Of a stretch of DNA of 64,000 nt, positions 1 to 10,755 are shown piece by piece (position 1 is the stretch's first letter; every line of letters starts with the position of its first letter). This stretch comes from Glutamicibacter soli. Its GTDB lineage: Bacteria; Actinomycetota; Actinomycetes; Actinomycetales; Micrococcaceae. A program made the translations under genes and the position numbers. The notes beneath the pieces are model-generated. The model made no database searches and was not told the origin of the DNA. It saw nothing but the letters and a program-made list of their open reading frames with translations. The DNA lies in contig NZ_POAF01000004.1 in the NCBI RefSeq assembly GCF_003309065.1, positions 62,001 through 126,000 of the forward strand. Reading direction: 5' to 3'.

Positions 1-1158
1 CCACACGTCAACGGGGTTACCAATTCGATCCTGCGGACCCTTGAGCATCTGGCTCTCAGGGGCCACGAAGCCGTCGTCATCGCCCCAGCAGGCTCGCTGG
101 CCAACGAGTTCAGTGGGAAGGCAGTTCCCAAGCGCTACCGAGGGTTCCGCGTCATCACCGTACCTTCGATACCGCTGCCGACGTATCCCGACGTACGGCT
201 GTCCACTGCCTCGTGGCATAGGCTGCGAAGGATCCTGCGCCGGGAGCAGGTGGAACTGGTTCATCTGGCCAGCCCGTTTCTCCTGGGCTGGAGTGCGCTG
301 CGTGCGGCCGGCGAGCTCGGATTGCCGACCGTTGCGATATACCAAACGGAAGTTCCCACCTATGCGGCGCGCTACAAGTTCCCCTGGCTGGCCGACAGGC
401 TCTGGGAGCATGTCAGGGCCGTCCATAGCGCTGCGGACCTGACGCTGGCCCCCAGCAGCTTTTCCATGGCCCAGCTGGATTCGCTCGGGATCCGCAACCT
501 GGAATTGTTCCGCAGGGGAGTCGATACCGCGCTGTTCTCGCCCGGCCGGAGGAACGAGGCCTTCCGCAAAACCGTTGCACCATCCGGAGAGCGCCTCATC
601 GGCTATGTTGGCCGCTTGTCGGCCGACAAGCAGGTCGAGGACCTTCGGGCACTCAGCGAGCTGCCTGGAGCGCGTCTGGTGGTCGTGGGTTCGGGCCCCC
701 AGTCGCTCGAGCTGCGGGCACTGATGCCTAAAGCCCATTTCACCGGGTTCTTGTCCGGCATCCAGCTGGCCGAAATCATGGCATCCCTTGACGTCTTCGT
801 GCACCCGGGGGAGTCGGAGACCTTCTGCCAGACCATCCAGGAAGCGATGGCCAGCCGCGTCCCGGTGGTTGCCGTGGGCAGGGGCGGCCCGCTGGATCTG
901 GTGGATTCTTCGCGAACGGGGTGGCTGTATGAGCCAGGACAACTCGACGAGCTCGCCTACCGCGTCAGCGACCTGGTCTTCGACGATGGCAAGCGCGAGG
1001 CGTTCGCCGCTGCCGCGCTGGGAAGCGTGCAGGGAAGGAGCTGGCAGAAGATCGGCGACGAGCTGCTCGAGCACTACAAATCGGTGCTCAGGCGCCAGGG
1101 CAGCGCAACGGGCCCGGCTCTGGTTGGGAGCCGGCGCTTGGACAAGGGCCGGGGTTAA
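1..1158 (+). CDS. GT4-family glycosyltransferase, 5' end outside the window
   Basis: The reading frame is open from the first base, so about 385 C-terminal residues are present and the start lies upstream. The first visible residues, PHVNGVTNSILRTLEHLALR, are the N-terminal substrate loop typical of GT4 alpha-mannosyltransferases of the PimB/MgtA type. The C-terminal half has the GT-B nucleotide-sugar site: GYVGRLSADKQVEDL, then GFLSGIQLAEIMASLDVFVHP, then the ESETFCQTIQEAMASRVPVV block carrying the EX7E-like acidic motif. It probably transfers mannose from GDP-mannose to a membrane lipid or polymer on the cytoplasmic side. The exact acceptor cannot be read from the sequence. A strong hairpin follows directly. 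Confidence 0.85.
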   Translation, partial: PHVNGVTNSILRTLEHLALRGHEAVVIAPAGSLANEFSGKAVPKRYRGFRVITVPSIPLPTYPDVRLSTASWHRLRRILRREQVELVHLASPFLLGWSALRAAGELGLPTVAIYQTEVPTYAARYKFPWLADRLWEHVRAVHSAADLTLAPSSFSMAQLDSLGIRNLELFRRGVDTALFSPGRRNEAFRKTVAPSGERLIGYVGRLSADKQVEDLRALSELPGARLVVVGSGPQSLELRALMPKAHFTGFLSGIQLAEIMASLDVFVHPGESETFCQTIQEAMASRVPVVAVGRGGPLDLVDSSRTGWLYEPGQLDELAYRVSDLVFDDGKREAFAAAALGSVQGRSWQKIGDELLEHYKSVLRRQGSATGPALVGSRRLDKGRG

Positions 1159-1163
1159 CGAAC

Positions 1164-1196
1164 AAACGACGGAAAGCTTTTGCTTTCCGTCGTTTT
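1164..1196. terminator. bidirectional intrinsic terminator
   Basis: A perfect 14-bp stem (1164-1177 with 1182-1195) has a TTTT loop, a T run on the right and an A run on the left. It ends the glycosyltransferase on the plus strand and tRNA-Ala on the minus strand. Confidence 0.85.
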
Positions 1197-1202
1197 CTGG
1201 TG

Positions 1203-1275
1203 TGGAGCCTAGGAGATTCGAACTCCTGACATCCTGCTTGCAAAGCAGGCGCTCTACCAACTGAGCTAAGGCCCC
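1203..1275 (-). tRNA. tRNA-Ala (anticodon TGC), copy 1
   Basis: Read on the minus strand, the 73 nt begin GGGGCCTTAGCTCAG and carry the anticodon loop CTTTGCAAG and the T-arm GTTCGAATC. The acceptor stem is GGGGCCT with AGGCTCC and discriminator A. No CCA is encoded. It is identical to the copy at 1355-1427. Confidence 0.97.
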
Positions 1276-1322
1276 CGATGGCCGGAATAAACTTACCGGC
1301 CGATCTGGGTTAAAGCAAAAAC

Positions 1323-1346
1323 GGAAAGCTTCCGCTTTCCATTTTT
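1323..1346. terminator. hairpin with T run between the tRNA-Ala copies
   Basis: GGAAAGC (1323-1329) pairs with GCTTTCC (1334-1340). A T tract follows on the plus side and the left side gives a T-rich run on the minus strand. It is likely the terminator of the second tRNA-Ala. The stem resembles the core of the hairpin at 1164-1196, consistent with tandem duplication of tRNA plus terminator. Confidence 0.6.
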
Positions 1347-1354
1347 CCTTTTTG

Positions 1355-1427
1355 TGGAGCCTAGGAGATTCGAACTCCTGACATCCTGCTTGCAAAGCAG
1401 GCGCTCTACCAACTGAGCTAAGGCCCC
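1355..1427 (-). tRNA. tRNA-Ala (anticodon TGC), copy 2
   Basis: This 73-nt tRNA is identical to the one at 1203-1275, with the same anticodon TGC and full cloverleaf. The start-to-start spacing is 152 bp, so it looks like a tandem duplication. Confidence 0.97.
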
Positions 1428-1434
1428 AAAAGCA

Positions 1435-1554
1435 TTAGGAAACTTTATCGGCTACCTGGTGCCAGGTATCCTTGGTTTCCGAAGAAGCCTTGACCTTCTT
1501 GATCAAAACTGCCGCTGCAGTTGCGATCGTTGCGAGAACCAGGAACTTTTTCAT
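1435..1554 (-). CDS. DLW-39 family small protein (39 aa)
   Basis: ATG at 1554 is preceded by AGAGGAAG on the minus strand, a good ribosome binding site. The product is exactly 39 residues, beginning MKKFLVLATIATAAAVLIKK and ending SETKDTWHQVADKVS. Actinobacteria carry a conserved 39-residue protein next to gyrA and tRNA-Ile/Ala, named DLW-39 for its length and a D-L-W motif; here the motif reads DTW. There is one hydrophobic segment at residues 4-18 followed by basic residues, so it is probably a small membrane-anchored protein with the C terminus in the cytoplasm. The function of the family is not known to me. The identification rests on length, location and end motif. Confidence 0.8.
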   Translation of the reverse strand: MKKFLVLATIATAAAVLIKKVKASSETKDTWHQVADKVS

Positions 1555-1585
1555 TACTTCCTCTTTCCCTCCAGCAAGGATTCGG

Positions 1586-1659
1586 TGGGCGTACCAAGAC
1601 TTGAACTTGGGACCTCTTCGTTATCAGCGAAGCGCTCTAACCGCCTGAGCTATACGCCC
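1586..1659 (-). tRNA. tRNA-Ile (anticodon GAT)
   Basis: The 74 nt on the minus strand begin GGGCGTATAGCTCAG and have anticodon loop GCTGATAAC and T-arm GTTCAAGTC. GGGCGTA pairs with TACGCCC, with discriminator A. It sits upstream of the small protein and tRNA-Ala genes in the common actinobacterial gyrA-tRNA arrangement. Confidence 0.96.
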
Positions 1660-1724
1660 TTGCTTTTGTTTTGTTCCCTTCGGAACGAAATAAAACTTTA
1701 CCGGGGTTTTTACGAAGATACAAA

Positions 1725-1768
1725 TCGAGCCCGGGTGTCATGCGTCACAGCATGAATCCCGGGCTCGA
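1725..1768 (-). terminator. terminator of the gyrB-gyrA-DUF3566 operon
   Basis: An 11-bp perfect stem, TCGAGCCCGGG (1725-1735) with CCCGGGCTCGA (1758-1768), has an inner CATGC/GCATG stem. A short T run follows on the minus strand. It lies 12 bp past the DUF3566 stop codon. Confidence 0.7.
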
Positions 1769-1779
1769 CTTGGGTGATT

Positions 1780-2372
1780 CTAGTCGTCTGTGAGGGTGAC
1801 TCCGGCGCCGCCAACCAGCGAGGAAGCGATGTTGTACAACACCGATCCCAGCATGGCGACCACCGAAATCACGACCACGTTGACCACGGCAAGAATGGTT
1901 GCATAGGACGCCACCTGGCCCAGGGACATCGAATCGCGCAGGTCGAAGCTGTCTTCAGCGCCAATGGCATCGCGCATCAGCTGGTTGAAGGCATCGAACG
2001 TTCCGCTCAGGTCCAGCACGGCCCAGATGCCCACCGCGGCGACCACGGTGATGACGCCGAAGGCCACCGAGAGCAGGAAGGCGATTTTCAGGACCGAGAA
2101 CGGTTCAACCTTGGAAACCAGTAGGCGGGCCTTGCGGACCTTCGCCTTCGGCGCAGGACGCACCAGGCGCTCCTGACTTCCAGCGGGACGCTGCTGGCCG
2201 GTTGGGCGTGGAGCGGATGGGCGGGGCGCTCCGGCCGGACGCTGCTGTCCGGCGGCCGGGCGCTGGCCCGGTGCTGGGCGGCTGCCGGCGGTCGCAGGTC
2301 GCTTTACCTGGGTAGGCCGCGGCGCTGCGCTCTTCGGGGCACTGCCGCTGGGGCGTGGCGTCGAGGGCGTGC

Positions 2373-2376
<4 letters not shown>
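1780..2376 (-). CDS. DUF3566 domain membrane protein
   Basis: The protein has 198 residues. Residues 1-75 are a low-complexity tail rich in Pro, Ala, Arg and Gln. Two hydrophobic segments follow, near residues 93-120 and 158-185, separated by an acidic-polar loop ([20 protein letters not shown]). This is the layout of DUF3566 proteins encoded immediately downstream of gyrA in actinobacteria. Its ATG overlaps the gyrA stop by 4 bp, so translation is probably coupled. The function is unknown. A membrane protein linked to cell envelope or division is the usual guess, and nothing in the sequence decides it. Confidence 0.85.
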
Positions 2377-4994
<2,618 letters not shown>

Positions 4995-5044
4995 TTTCTT
5001 CCCTTACACATCAAAAAAGTTCTACGGTCCGCGGGTGGTATCGC

Positions 5045-7108
5045 CTAGATATCCAGGAAGCGGACGTCCTTCGCGTTCTGCTGGATGAAGTTGCGGCGGG
5101 ACTCGACGTCCTCGCCCATCAACACGGAGAAAATCTCGTCCGCGGCGGCGGCGTCATCCATGGTGACCTGGCGCAGCGTGCGGCGGTCCGGGTCCATGGT
5201 GGTGTCCCACAGCTCGGAGTAGTCCATCTCGCCCAGGCCCTTGTAGCGCTGGATCCCGTTTTCCTTCGGCAGGCGCTTGTTGGCGGCGGCGCCGGCGACC
5301 AGGGCTGCGTCGCGTTCCTTGTCGGTGTACACGTAGTCGTGCGGGGCATTGGACCACTTGATGCGGTACAGCGGCGGGCTGGCCAGGAAGACGTAGCCCT
5401 GCTCGATTAGCGGGCGCATGAAGCGGAAGATCAGGGTCAGCAGCAGCGTGGTGATGTGCTGGCCGTCCACGTCCGCATCGGCCATCAGCACGATCTTGTG
5501 GTAGCGCAGCTTGGACATGTCGAATTCTTCGCCGATGCCGGTGCCGAAGGCGGTGATCATCGCCTGTACCTCGGCGTTGCCCAGCGCGCGGTCCAGGCGG
5601 GCGCGTTCAACGTTCAGGATCTTGCCGCGCAGCGGCAGGATCGCCTGGGTATGCGGGTTGCGTCCGCGCTTGGCCGAGCCGCCTGCGGAGTCGCCCTCCA
5701 CGATGAACACTTCGCACTCGATTGGGTTCTTCGAGGAGCAGTCCGAGAGCTTGCCGGGCATGCCGAAGGATTCCATGGGGGACTTGCGGCGCGCGTTGTC
5801 GCGGGCCTTGCGCGCGGCCATGCGGGCCTGGGACGCCAGCTGCGCCTTGCGGATGATGTCCTTGGCGATGTTCGGGTTGCGGCCGAACCAGTCGCCGAGC
5901 TCGTCGTTGACCACACCCTGCACGAAGCCGCGGGCCATCGAGTTGCCCAGCTTGGTTTTGGTCTGGCCTTCGAACTGCGGCTCGGAAAGCTTCACGGAGA
6001 GCACCGCGGTCAACCCTTCGCGCACGTCGTCGCCGGTGAGGTTGTCGTCCTTTTCGCGCAGGATCTTGTTCTCGCGCGCGTAGCGGTTGAGCAGGCTGGT
6101 TAGCGCGGCGCGGAAGCCCTCTTCGTGGGTTCCGCCCTCATGGGTGTTGATGGTGTTCGCGTAGGTGTGCACCGACTCCGCGTAGGCGGTGGTCCACTGC
6201 ATGGCGATTTCCAGGCTGATGCCGCGGGTGGTGTCCTCCGCTTCGAAGGCGATGACCTCGTCGTGGACCAGCTCGACTTTCTTGGCGGCGTTCAGGTGCT
6301 TGACGTAGTCCAGCAGGCCGTCCTTGTAGAGGTAGTCGACGCGGCGCGGCTTGACGACCTGGTTCTCGATCTCCTCTTCGACCTCGGCCTCTGGCTCGGC
6401 GACCTCCGGCACGCGCTCGTCGGTGAGGGTGATGCGCAGGCCCTTGTTCAGGAACGCCATCTGCTGGAAGCGGGCGCGCAGGGTCTCGAAGTCGAAGTCG
6501 ATGGTGTCGAAGATTTCCGGATCCGGATAGAACGTCTGGGTGGTGCCGGTCTGCTCGGTGGCCTCGCCCTGGGTCAGCGGAGTGGTGGTGTGCCCGCCGT
6601 TGGAGTAGCCGATGCGCCAGGCATGGCCCTGCCGGCGGACCACGGTGTCGACCTTGCGGGACAGCGCGTTGACCACGGAGATGCCCACGCCGTGCAGGCC
6701 GCCGGAAACCGCGTAGCCGCCGCCGCCGAACTTGCCGCCGGCGTGCAGGATGGTCATGACGACCTCGACGGTGGGCTTGCCCTCGGTGGGGTGGATGTCC
6801 ACGGGAATGCCGCGGCCGTTGTCTTCGCAGCGTACGCCGCCGTCGGCCTGCAGGGTGATGTTGATGGTGTCGCAGTAGCCGGCCAGCGCCTCATCGACGG
6901 AGTTGTCAACGACTTCATAAACCAGGTGGTGCAGGCCGCGGGGGCCGGTGGAACCGATGTACATGCCCGGGCGTTTGCGTACCGCTTCGAGTCCTTCGAG
7001 GACGGTAATATCCTGGGCGCCGTATGTGTGCTCGACTTTGGAAGTCATCGATTCAGCAGGTACTGGGATGTTGTCCGGTTCCTGCGGTGAAGCGTTTTCG
7101 GTAGACAC
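5045..7108 (-). CDS. gyrB: DNA gyrase subunit B
   Basis: The 687-residue ATPase subunit of gyrase begins at GTG 7108, 11 bp after an AGGAG on the minus strand. The GHKL ATP fold is visible in [27 protein letters not shown] and [15 protein letters not shown]. The TOPRIM domain has [15 protein letters not shown] and DADVDGQHI, and the C terminus carries QRYKGLGEM. An acidic insertion ([18 protein letters not shown], around residues 233-250) sits in the transducer domain, as in other actinobacterial GyrB. About 280 bp upstream without a gene must hold the promoter. Confidence 0.98.
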   Translation of the reverse strand: MSTENASPQEPDNIPVPAESMTSKVEHTYGAQDITVLEGLEAVRKRPGMYIGSTGPRGLHHLVYEVVDNSVDEALAGYCDTINITLQADGGVRCEDNGRGIPVDIHPTEGKPTVEVVMTILHAGGKFGGGGYAVSGGLHGVGISVVNALSRKVDTVVRRQGHAWRIGYSNGGHTTTPLTQGEATEQTGTTQTFYPDPEIFDTIDFDFETLRARFQQMAFLNKGLRITLTDERVPEVAEPEAEVEEEIENQVVKPRRVDYLYKDGLLDYVKHLNAAKKVELVHDEVIAFEAEDTTRGISLEIAMQWTTAYAESVHTYANTINTHEGGTHEEGFRAALTSLLNRYARENKILREKDDNLTGDDVREGLTAVLSVKLSEPQFEGQTKTKLGNSMARGFVQGVVNDELGDWFGRNPNIAKDIIRKAQLASQARMAARKARDNARRKSPMESFGMPGKLSDCSSKNPIECEVFIVEGDSAGGSAKRGRNPHTQAILPLRGKILNVERARLDRALGNAEVQAMITAFGTGIGEEFDMSKLRYHKIVLMADADVDGQHITTLLLTLIFRFMRPLIEQGYVFLASPPLYRIKWSNAPHDYVYTDKERDAALVAGAAANKRLPKENGIQRYKGLGEMDYSELWDTTMDPDRRTLRQVTMDDAAAADEIFSVLMGEDVESRRNFIQQNAKDVRFLDI

Positions 7109-7392
7109 GGGTGCTACGAACTCCTCGAATTTGGCGCGCGACCACCATGCGCGGTCCGAGCCCGGACGCGTTCAGCGATCTTGGTCTGGAGCGACCTAGA
7201 CGCGGGTTAACCCACGGCACAGTCAATTCACTACCCCTAATTCTACCGCCTATAGCAAAATTATCGGGGATTCTGTGGCCTAAATCAGCCGCAGAAGGCA
7301 CAGAATCGACCATCTGAGCGAGTTTGAGTGATCATCTGAGGGGGGATCCAGCCGGGAGGTGCGTTAGACCGCCATATGCCATGCCAGCATTT

Positions 7393-7950
7393 CTAGCCGT
7401 AGGTGTCCCGGGGGCCGCGGCCGGCCACCGATCTCGAGCCGTGGCGCCACGTCGGGGCATTCGGACCGAGCACCCGGATCACTGTCACGATGCCGGGGCC
7501 GAGCTCGGCATCGAATTTCTTCAGCAGCTGGTGGCTCAGCAGCCTCAGCTGGGTCGCCCAGGACGTGGAATCGCAGCGCACCACGACCACGGTGTCCTCG
7601 AACGACTCGGGGCGGCAGTGCTTGGCGATGTTTTCGCCGACCAGCTCGTTCCAGCGGCCGAGCACCGATCCGACGGCCACCTGGGTGCTCCAGCCCCGGG
7701 ATTTGGACATCCTGGCCACCACTGCGCCGATGGACCTCGGGTCGCGGGGAGCGTCCTCGTCCGTGGTTTTCTTGGCGGACCCCAGCGTATTGCGGGAGAG
7801 CTGGCGTTTGCGCACCTTGGCCATGCGGGCCGCGTCCAGACGCGATTCGCCGCGCTCCTCGGCGAGCTTGCGCATTCGGTTGAGCAACGCCTTGGCGGCG
7901 TCGATTTCCGGATCCAGGCGATGCTCGTCGTCGAAGTTGTGGCTAGGCAT
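7393..7950 (-). CDS. DUF721/DciA family replication protein
   Basis: ATG at 7950 is chosen because AGG lies 7 bp upstream; a TTG at 7956 is possible. The product has 185 residues. The N-terminal half is charged and probably disordered. The C-terminal half holds the DUF721 core: RGWSTQVAVGSVLGRWNELV, then VVVVRCDSTSWATQLRLLS. DciA is the ancestral loader or stimulator of the replicative helicase DnaB and is commonly encoded between recF and gyrB in actinobacteria. The 5' end overlaps the recF stop codon by 8 bp, so it is translationally coupled to recF. Confidence 0.88.
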   Translation of the reverse strand: MPSHNFDDEHRLDPEIDAAKALLNRMRKLAEERGESRLDAARMAKVRKRQLSRNTLGSAKKTTDEDAPRDPRSIGAVVARMSKSRGWSTQVAVGSVLGRWNELVGENIAKHCRPESFEDTVVVVRCDSTSWATQLRLLSHQLLKKFDAELGPGIVTVIRVLGPNAPTWRHGSRSVAGRGPRDTYG

Positions 7951-9106
7951 CGACAACCTGCCCAGGGGAGACCTGGAAGAAATGCCCCTTCAAAGCCTCG
8001 GGAACGTCTTCCACCACGGCAGCTGTGACCAGCACCTGTTCGGCTCCGGCGACGATATGGGCCAAGCGGTTGCGGCGCGTTGCATCCAGCTCGGCGAACA
8101 CGTCGTCAAGGATCAGGATCGGCCCGGAGCCCGGACGGGGGTCGTCGTCGCCGAAGACCCGGTAGGCAGCTAGACGCAGCGACAACGCAAAGGACCAGGT
8201 TTCACCGTGCGAGGCGTACCCCTTGGCCGGCGCCGCGCCGAGGGTGAGGACCAGGTCGTCTCGGTGCGGTCCGAACAGGGAAATGCCGCGGTCCAGCTCG
8301 CGGGAGCGGTTCGCTTCGATCGCAGACAGCAGCAGATCCTGGATTTCCTCTTGGTCCAGGGATTCGAGGTCCCGGGCCGGCAGGCTGGCATCTTCCACTT
8401 CGCCTTCGAGCGACGAACGGTATACCGCGCTGGCTTCCTTCGCGCCGTCTGCAAGATCCGCATAGGCGGCCTGCATGTAGGGGCGCAACAGCGACAGGAC
8501 GTTCAGCCTTCCGCGGATCAGCCGCGCTCCGCAGGCTGCCAGTTGCAGATCCCACGCCTGCAGCGTATTTTCCTGCGAGGCAGTCAGCTTGGACTTGCCG
8601 CGGATCGACTTGAGCAGCGCGTTGCGCTGTTTCACGATGCGTTCGTAGTCGTTTTTGGTTCCGGCCTCGACCGGGCGCAGGGCCACCAGCAGTTCATCGA
8701 GGAAACGGCGGCGGTTCGATGGGTCGCCCTTGATCAACGCAAGATCTTCCGGTGCGAACAGCACCGTGCGAACCATGCCAAGGATTTCCCGGGCACGCAC
8801 CGGATTCGCCCGGTTGATGCGCGCGCGGTTGATCTTCCCGCTGGTGATCTCCACCTCGAGCTGCGTTTGCTGGTTTCCGCGATGCAACGTGCCTCGGATC
8901 AACGCGCGGTCGGCGCCGAAATTCAAGAGCGGAGCATCGTTGCTGACCCGATGGGAAGCAAGATTTGCCAGATAACCGATGGATTCGACGATGTTGGTCT
9001 TGCCCACGCCGTTCGGCCCCACCAGGACGTTGATTCCGGGAACAAGGTGCACGTCGGCTTGCGCATACGAGCGGAAGCTCGTGAGGGAAAGCTGCGAGAT
9101 ATACAC
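7943..9106 (-). CDS. recF: DNA replication and repair protein RecF
   Basis: RecF is an ABC-type ATPase that helps load RecA at single-strand gaps. It has Walker A VLVGPNGVGKTNIVESIG, the signature segment LFGPHRDDLVLTLG and Walker B/D-loop ILILDDVFAELDATR. I place the start at GTG 9106 (VYISQLSLTSFRSYAQ, 387 residues). Family members begin at this point, and AGGA lies 8 bp upstream. A longer frame opens at ATG 9151, but that codon lies inside a perfect palindrome and would add 15 atypical residues. Confidence 0.95.
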   Translation of the reverse strand: MYISQLSLTSFRSYAQADVHLVPGINVLVGPNGVGKTNIVESIGYLANLASHRVSNDAPLLNFGADRALIRGTLHRGNQQTQLEVEITSGKINRARINRANPVRAREILGMVRTVLFAPEDLALIKGDPSNRRRFLDELLVALRPVEAGTKNDYERIVKQRNALLKSIRGKSKLTASQENTLQAWDLQLAACGARLIRGRLNVLSLLRPYMQAAYADLADGAKEASAVYRSSLEGEVEDASLPARDLESLDQEEIQDLLLSAIEANRSRELDRGISLFGPHRDDLVLTLGAAPAKGYASHGETWSFALSLRLAAYRVFGDDDPRPGSGPILILDDVFAELDATRRNRLAHIVAGAEQVLVTAAVVEDVPEALKGHFFQVSPGQVVDA

Positions 9107-9127
9107 CGGAATCCTGACAGGAAGAAG

Positions 9128-9153
9128 CGGTGGGCGGCAGTTGCCGCCCACCG
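9128..9153. promoter_or_regulatory. perfect palindrome between dnaN and recF
   Basis: Two 12-bp arms, CGGTGGGCGGCA (9128-9139) and TGCCGCCCACCG (9142-9153), are separated by GT. There is no T run. In the mRNA it would form a hairpin about 20 nt before the recF start and could attenuate transcription or stabilise the dnaN message. Confidence 0.6.
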
Positions 9154-9161
9154 AGAATTTG

Positions 9162-10289
9162 CTAGTTGGAGTTCGGCAGTCGAACTGGCATGACCAGGTA
9201 GCGGTACTGGTCCTGATCCTCTTCGTCCAGCTTTTCCTGGCCTGTCAACATGGCCGGCTTGGGTGCGCTGGTGAAGGAGAAACGAACGAAATCAGTGTTG
9301 AAGGAGTTCAGGCCCTCGGAAAGGAAGGTCGGGTTGAACGCCACCACAATGTCTTCACCCCGCAGGGCGGCGACAATGGCTTCTTCCGCCTGTGCATCCT
9401 CTCCGGTGCCGGCGTCCAAGGTCAGCTGGCCGTCGGTGAATGCCATGCGTACCGGGGTATTGCGTTCGGCAACGACGGAGACACGGCGTACGGCCTCGAT
9501 CAATTCACTGGTTCGCACGGTGGCATAGATTGGGGTGTCGCTAGGGAACAGCGAACGGATCTTCGGGTATTCGCCGTTAATCAACAGCGACGTGGTGCGA
9601 CGGTTCGTGCTTTCAAAGCCGATCATTTCGCCATTCTGGCTGATGGCCAGCTTGAGCTCACCTGAGCTTGAGAGGGTCTTGGCAACCTCGCTGAGGGTTT
9701 TGGCCTTGATCAGGAACGAAGTCGAGATTTCCGACTGGTTTGGAGTCCAGTTCAGCTCGCGCATGGCCAGACGGTAGCGGTCGGTGGCTAGGAAGGTGAT
9801 GAGATCGTTTTCGATTTCAACCTTGATACCGGTCAGCACCGGGAGGGTGTCATCCTTCGATGCGGCCACGATGACCTGCGAAACGGCTTCGGCGAATGCC
9901 TGTCCGTCGATGGTGCCTGCGATTTCAGGCAAGGCCGGCAAGGTTGGGTATTCATCAACTGGCATGGTGGCCAGATGGAAGCGCGAACGGCCGCAGGTCA
10001 GGGAAATCTTCGAACCCTCGGTTTCAAGGGTGACCGTGGAATTCGGAAGTGAACGAGTGATCTCTGCCAGCAGCTTGCCGGAGACCAGGATAGATCCCTG
10101 CTCGGAGATGTCCGCTGGAATCTCGATGTGGGACGAAATTTCGTAATCGAATCCCTCAAGGCGAACGATGCCCTCGTGGGTAGTGATCAGAATGCCAGCC
10201 AATACAGGCGAAGGGGGCCGCTGCGCCAAGGACCGGGCGGTCCAAGATACGGCGTCTGCCAAAACATCCTTTTCAACGCTGAACTTCAC
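9162..10289 (-). CDS. dnaN: DNA polymerase III beta clamp
   Basis: The protein has 375 residues, the usual length. It is the ring-shaped sliding clamp that tethers DNA polymerase III. Typical segments are MKFSVEKDVLADAVSWTAR, GILITTHEGIVRLEGFDYE, DEYPTLPALP, LPVLTGIKVEIE, ATDRYRLAMRELNW and the C-terminal YRYLVMPVRL. The start is GTG with AAAGGCGG upstream. dnaN follows the dnaA-proximal origin flank and leads the recF-dciA-gyrB-gyrA gene series on the same strand. Confidence 0.98.
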   Translation of the reverse strand: MKFSVEKDVLADAVSWTARSLAQRPPSPVLAGILITTHEGIVRLEGFDYEISSHIEIPADISEQGSILVSGKLLAEITRSLPNSTVTLETEGSKISLTCGRSRFHLATMPVDEYPTLPALPEIAGTIDGQAFAEAVSQVIVAASKDDTLPVLTGIKVEIENDLITFLATDRYRLAMRELNWTPNQSEISTSFLIKAKTLSEVAKTLSSSGELKLAISQNGEMIGFESTNRRTTSLLINGEYPKIRSLFPSDTPIYATVRTSELIEAVRRVSVVAERNTPVRMAFTDGQLTLDAGTGEDAQAEEAIVAALRGEDIVVAFNPTFLSEGLNSFNTDFVRFSFTSAPKPAMLTGQEKLDEEDQDQYRYLVMPVRLPNSN

Positions 10290-10755
10290 GAAAAATCCGC
10301 CTTTCGAAACCCATAAGTCTTAAGTCAGGCCAAGAAGGTAGTTTCCCGCCAAGTTCTTAAGCATAGATCAGGTAGTTGCACGTTCTCTGCAAATAATTTT
10401 GCCACGTCCCTCCGACGCTGTCGCAGCGAAGGGGTCAAAGTGTGGAACAGCCAACAAAAATTTGGGTTCTGCACAGTTCCGAAGTCCTGGGCGGGGAGTG
10501 GACTCGTTATTTGGATGAATAGGTCTTAAAGGTAGAAGTGTTAATAACCCTTGTGGATACTGTGGATAACCGCCATAGCGTCAGATCTGGTGCAGATTGT
10601 GCATGTGAACAAGATGTGATTGAAGCTGACACTGAGTTCCATGCGCTTGTTGAAACTCAGTTCCATGATTTCTGTCGTCCACATGCGATGCCGTACTTAT
10701 GCGCAGATCGTCACCAGATCTTCCACAGATTTATCCACACCTGTGATTTCAGCTT
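10290..10755. other. oriC: origin flank 1: dnaA-dnaN intergenic region with DnaA boxes
   Basis: These 466 bp contain no gene. Perfect DnaA boxes (TTATCCACA) occur at 10731-10739 on the plus strand and 10561-10569 on the minus strand. A one-mismatch box lies directly beside the latter at 10552-10560. Several AT-rich stretches, such as around 10380-10400 and 10505-10550, could serve as unwinding elements. In actinobacteria oriC lies next to dnaA, usually between dnaA and dnaN. The dnaN promoter must lie here as well. Confidence 0.8.
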
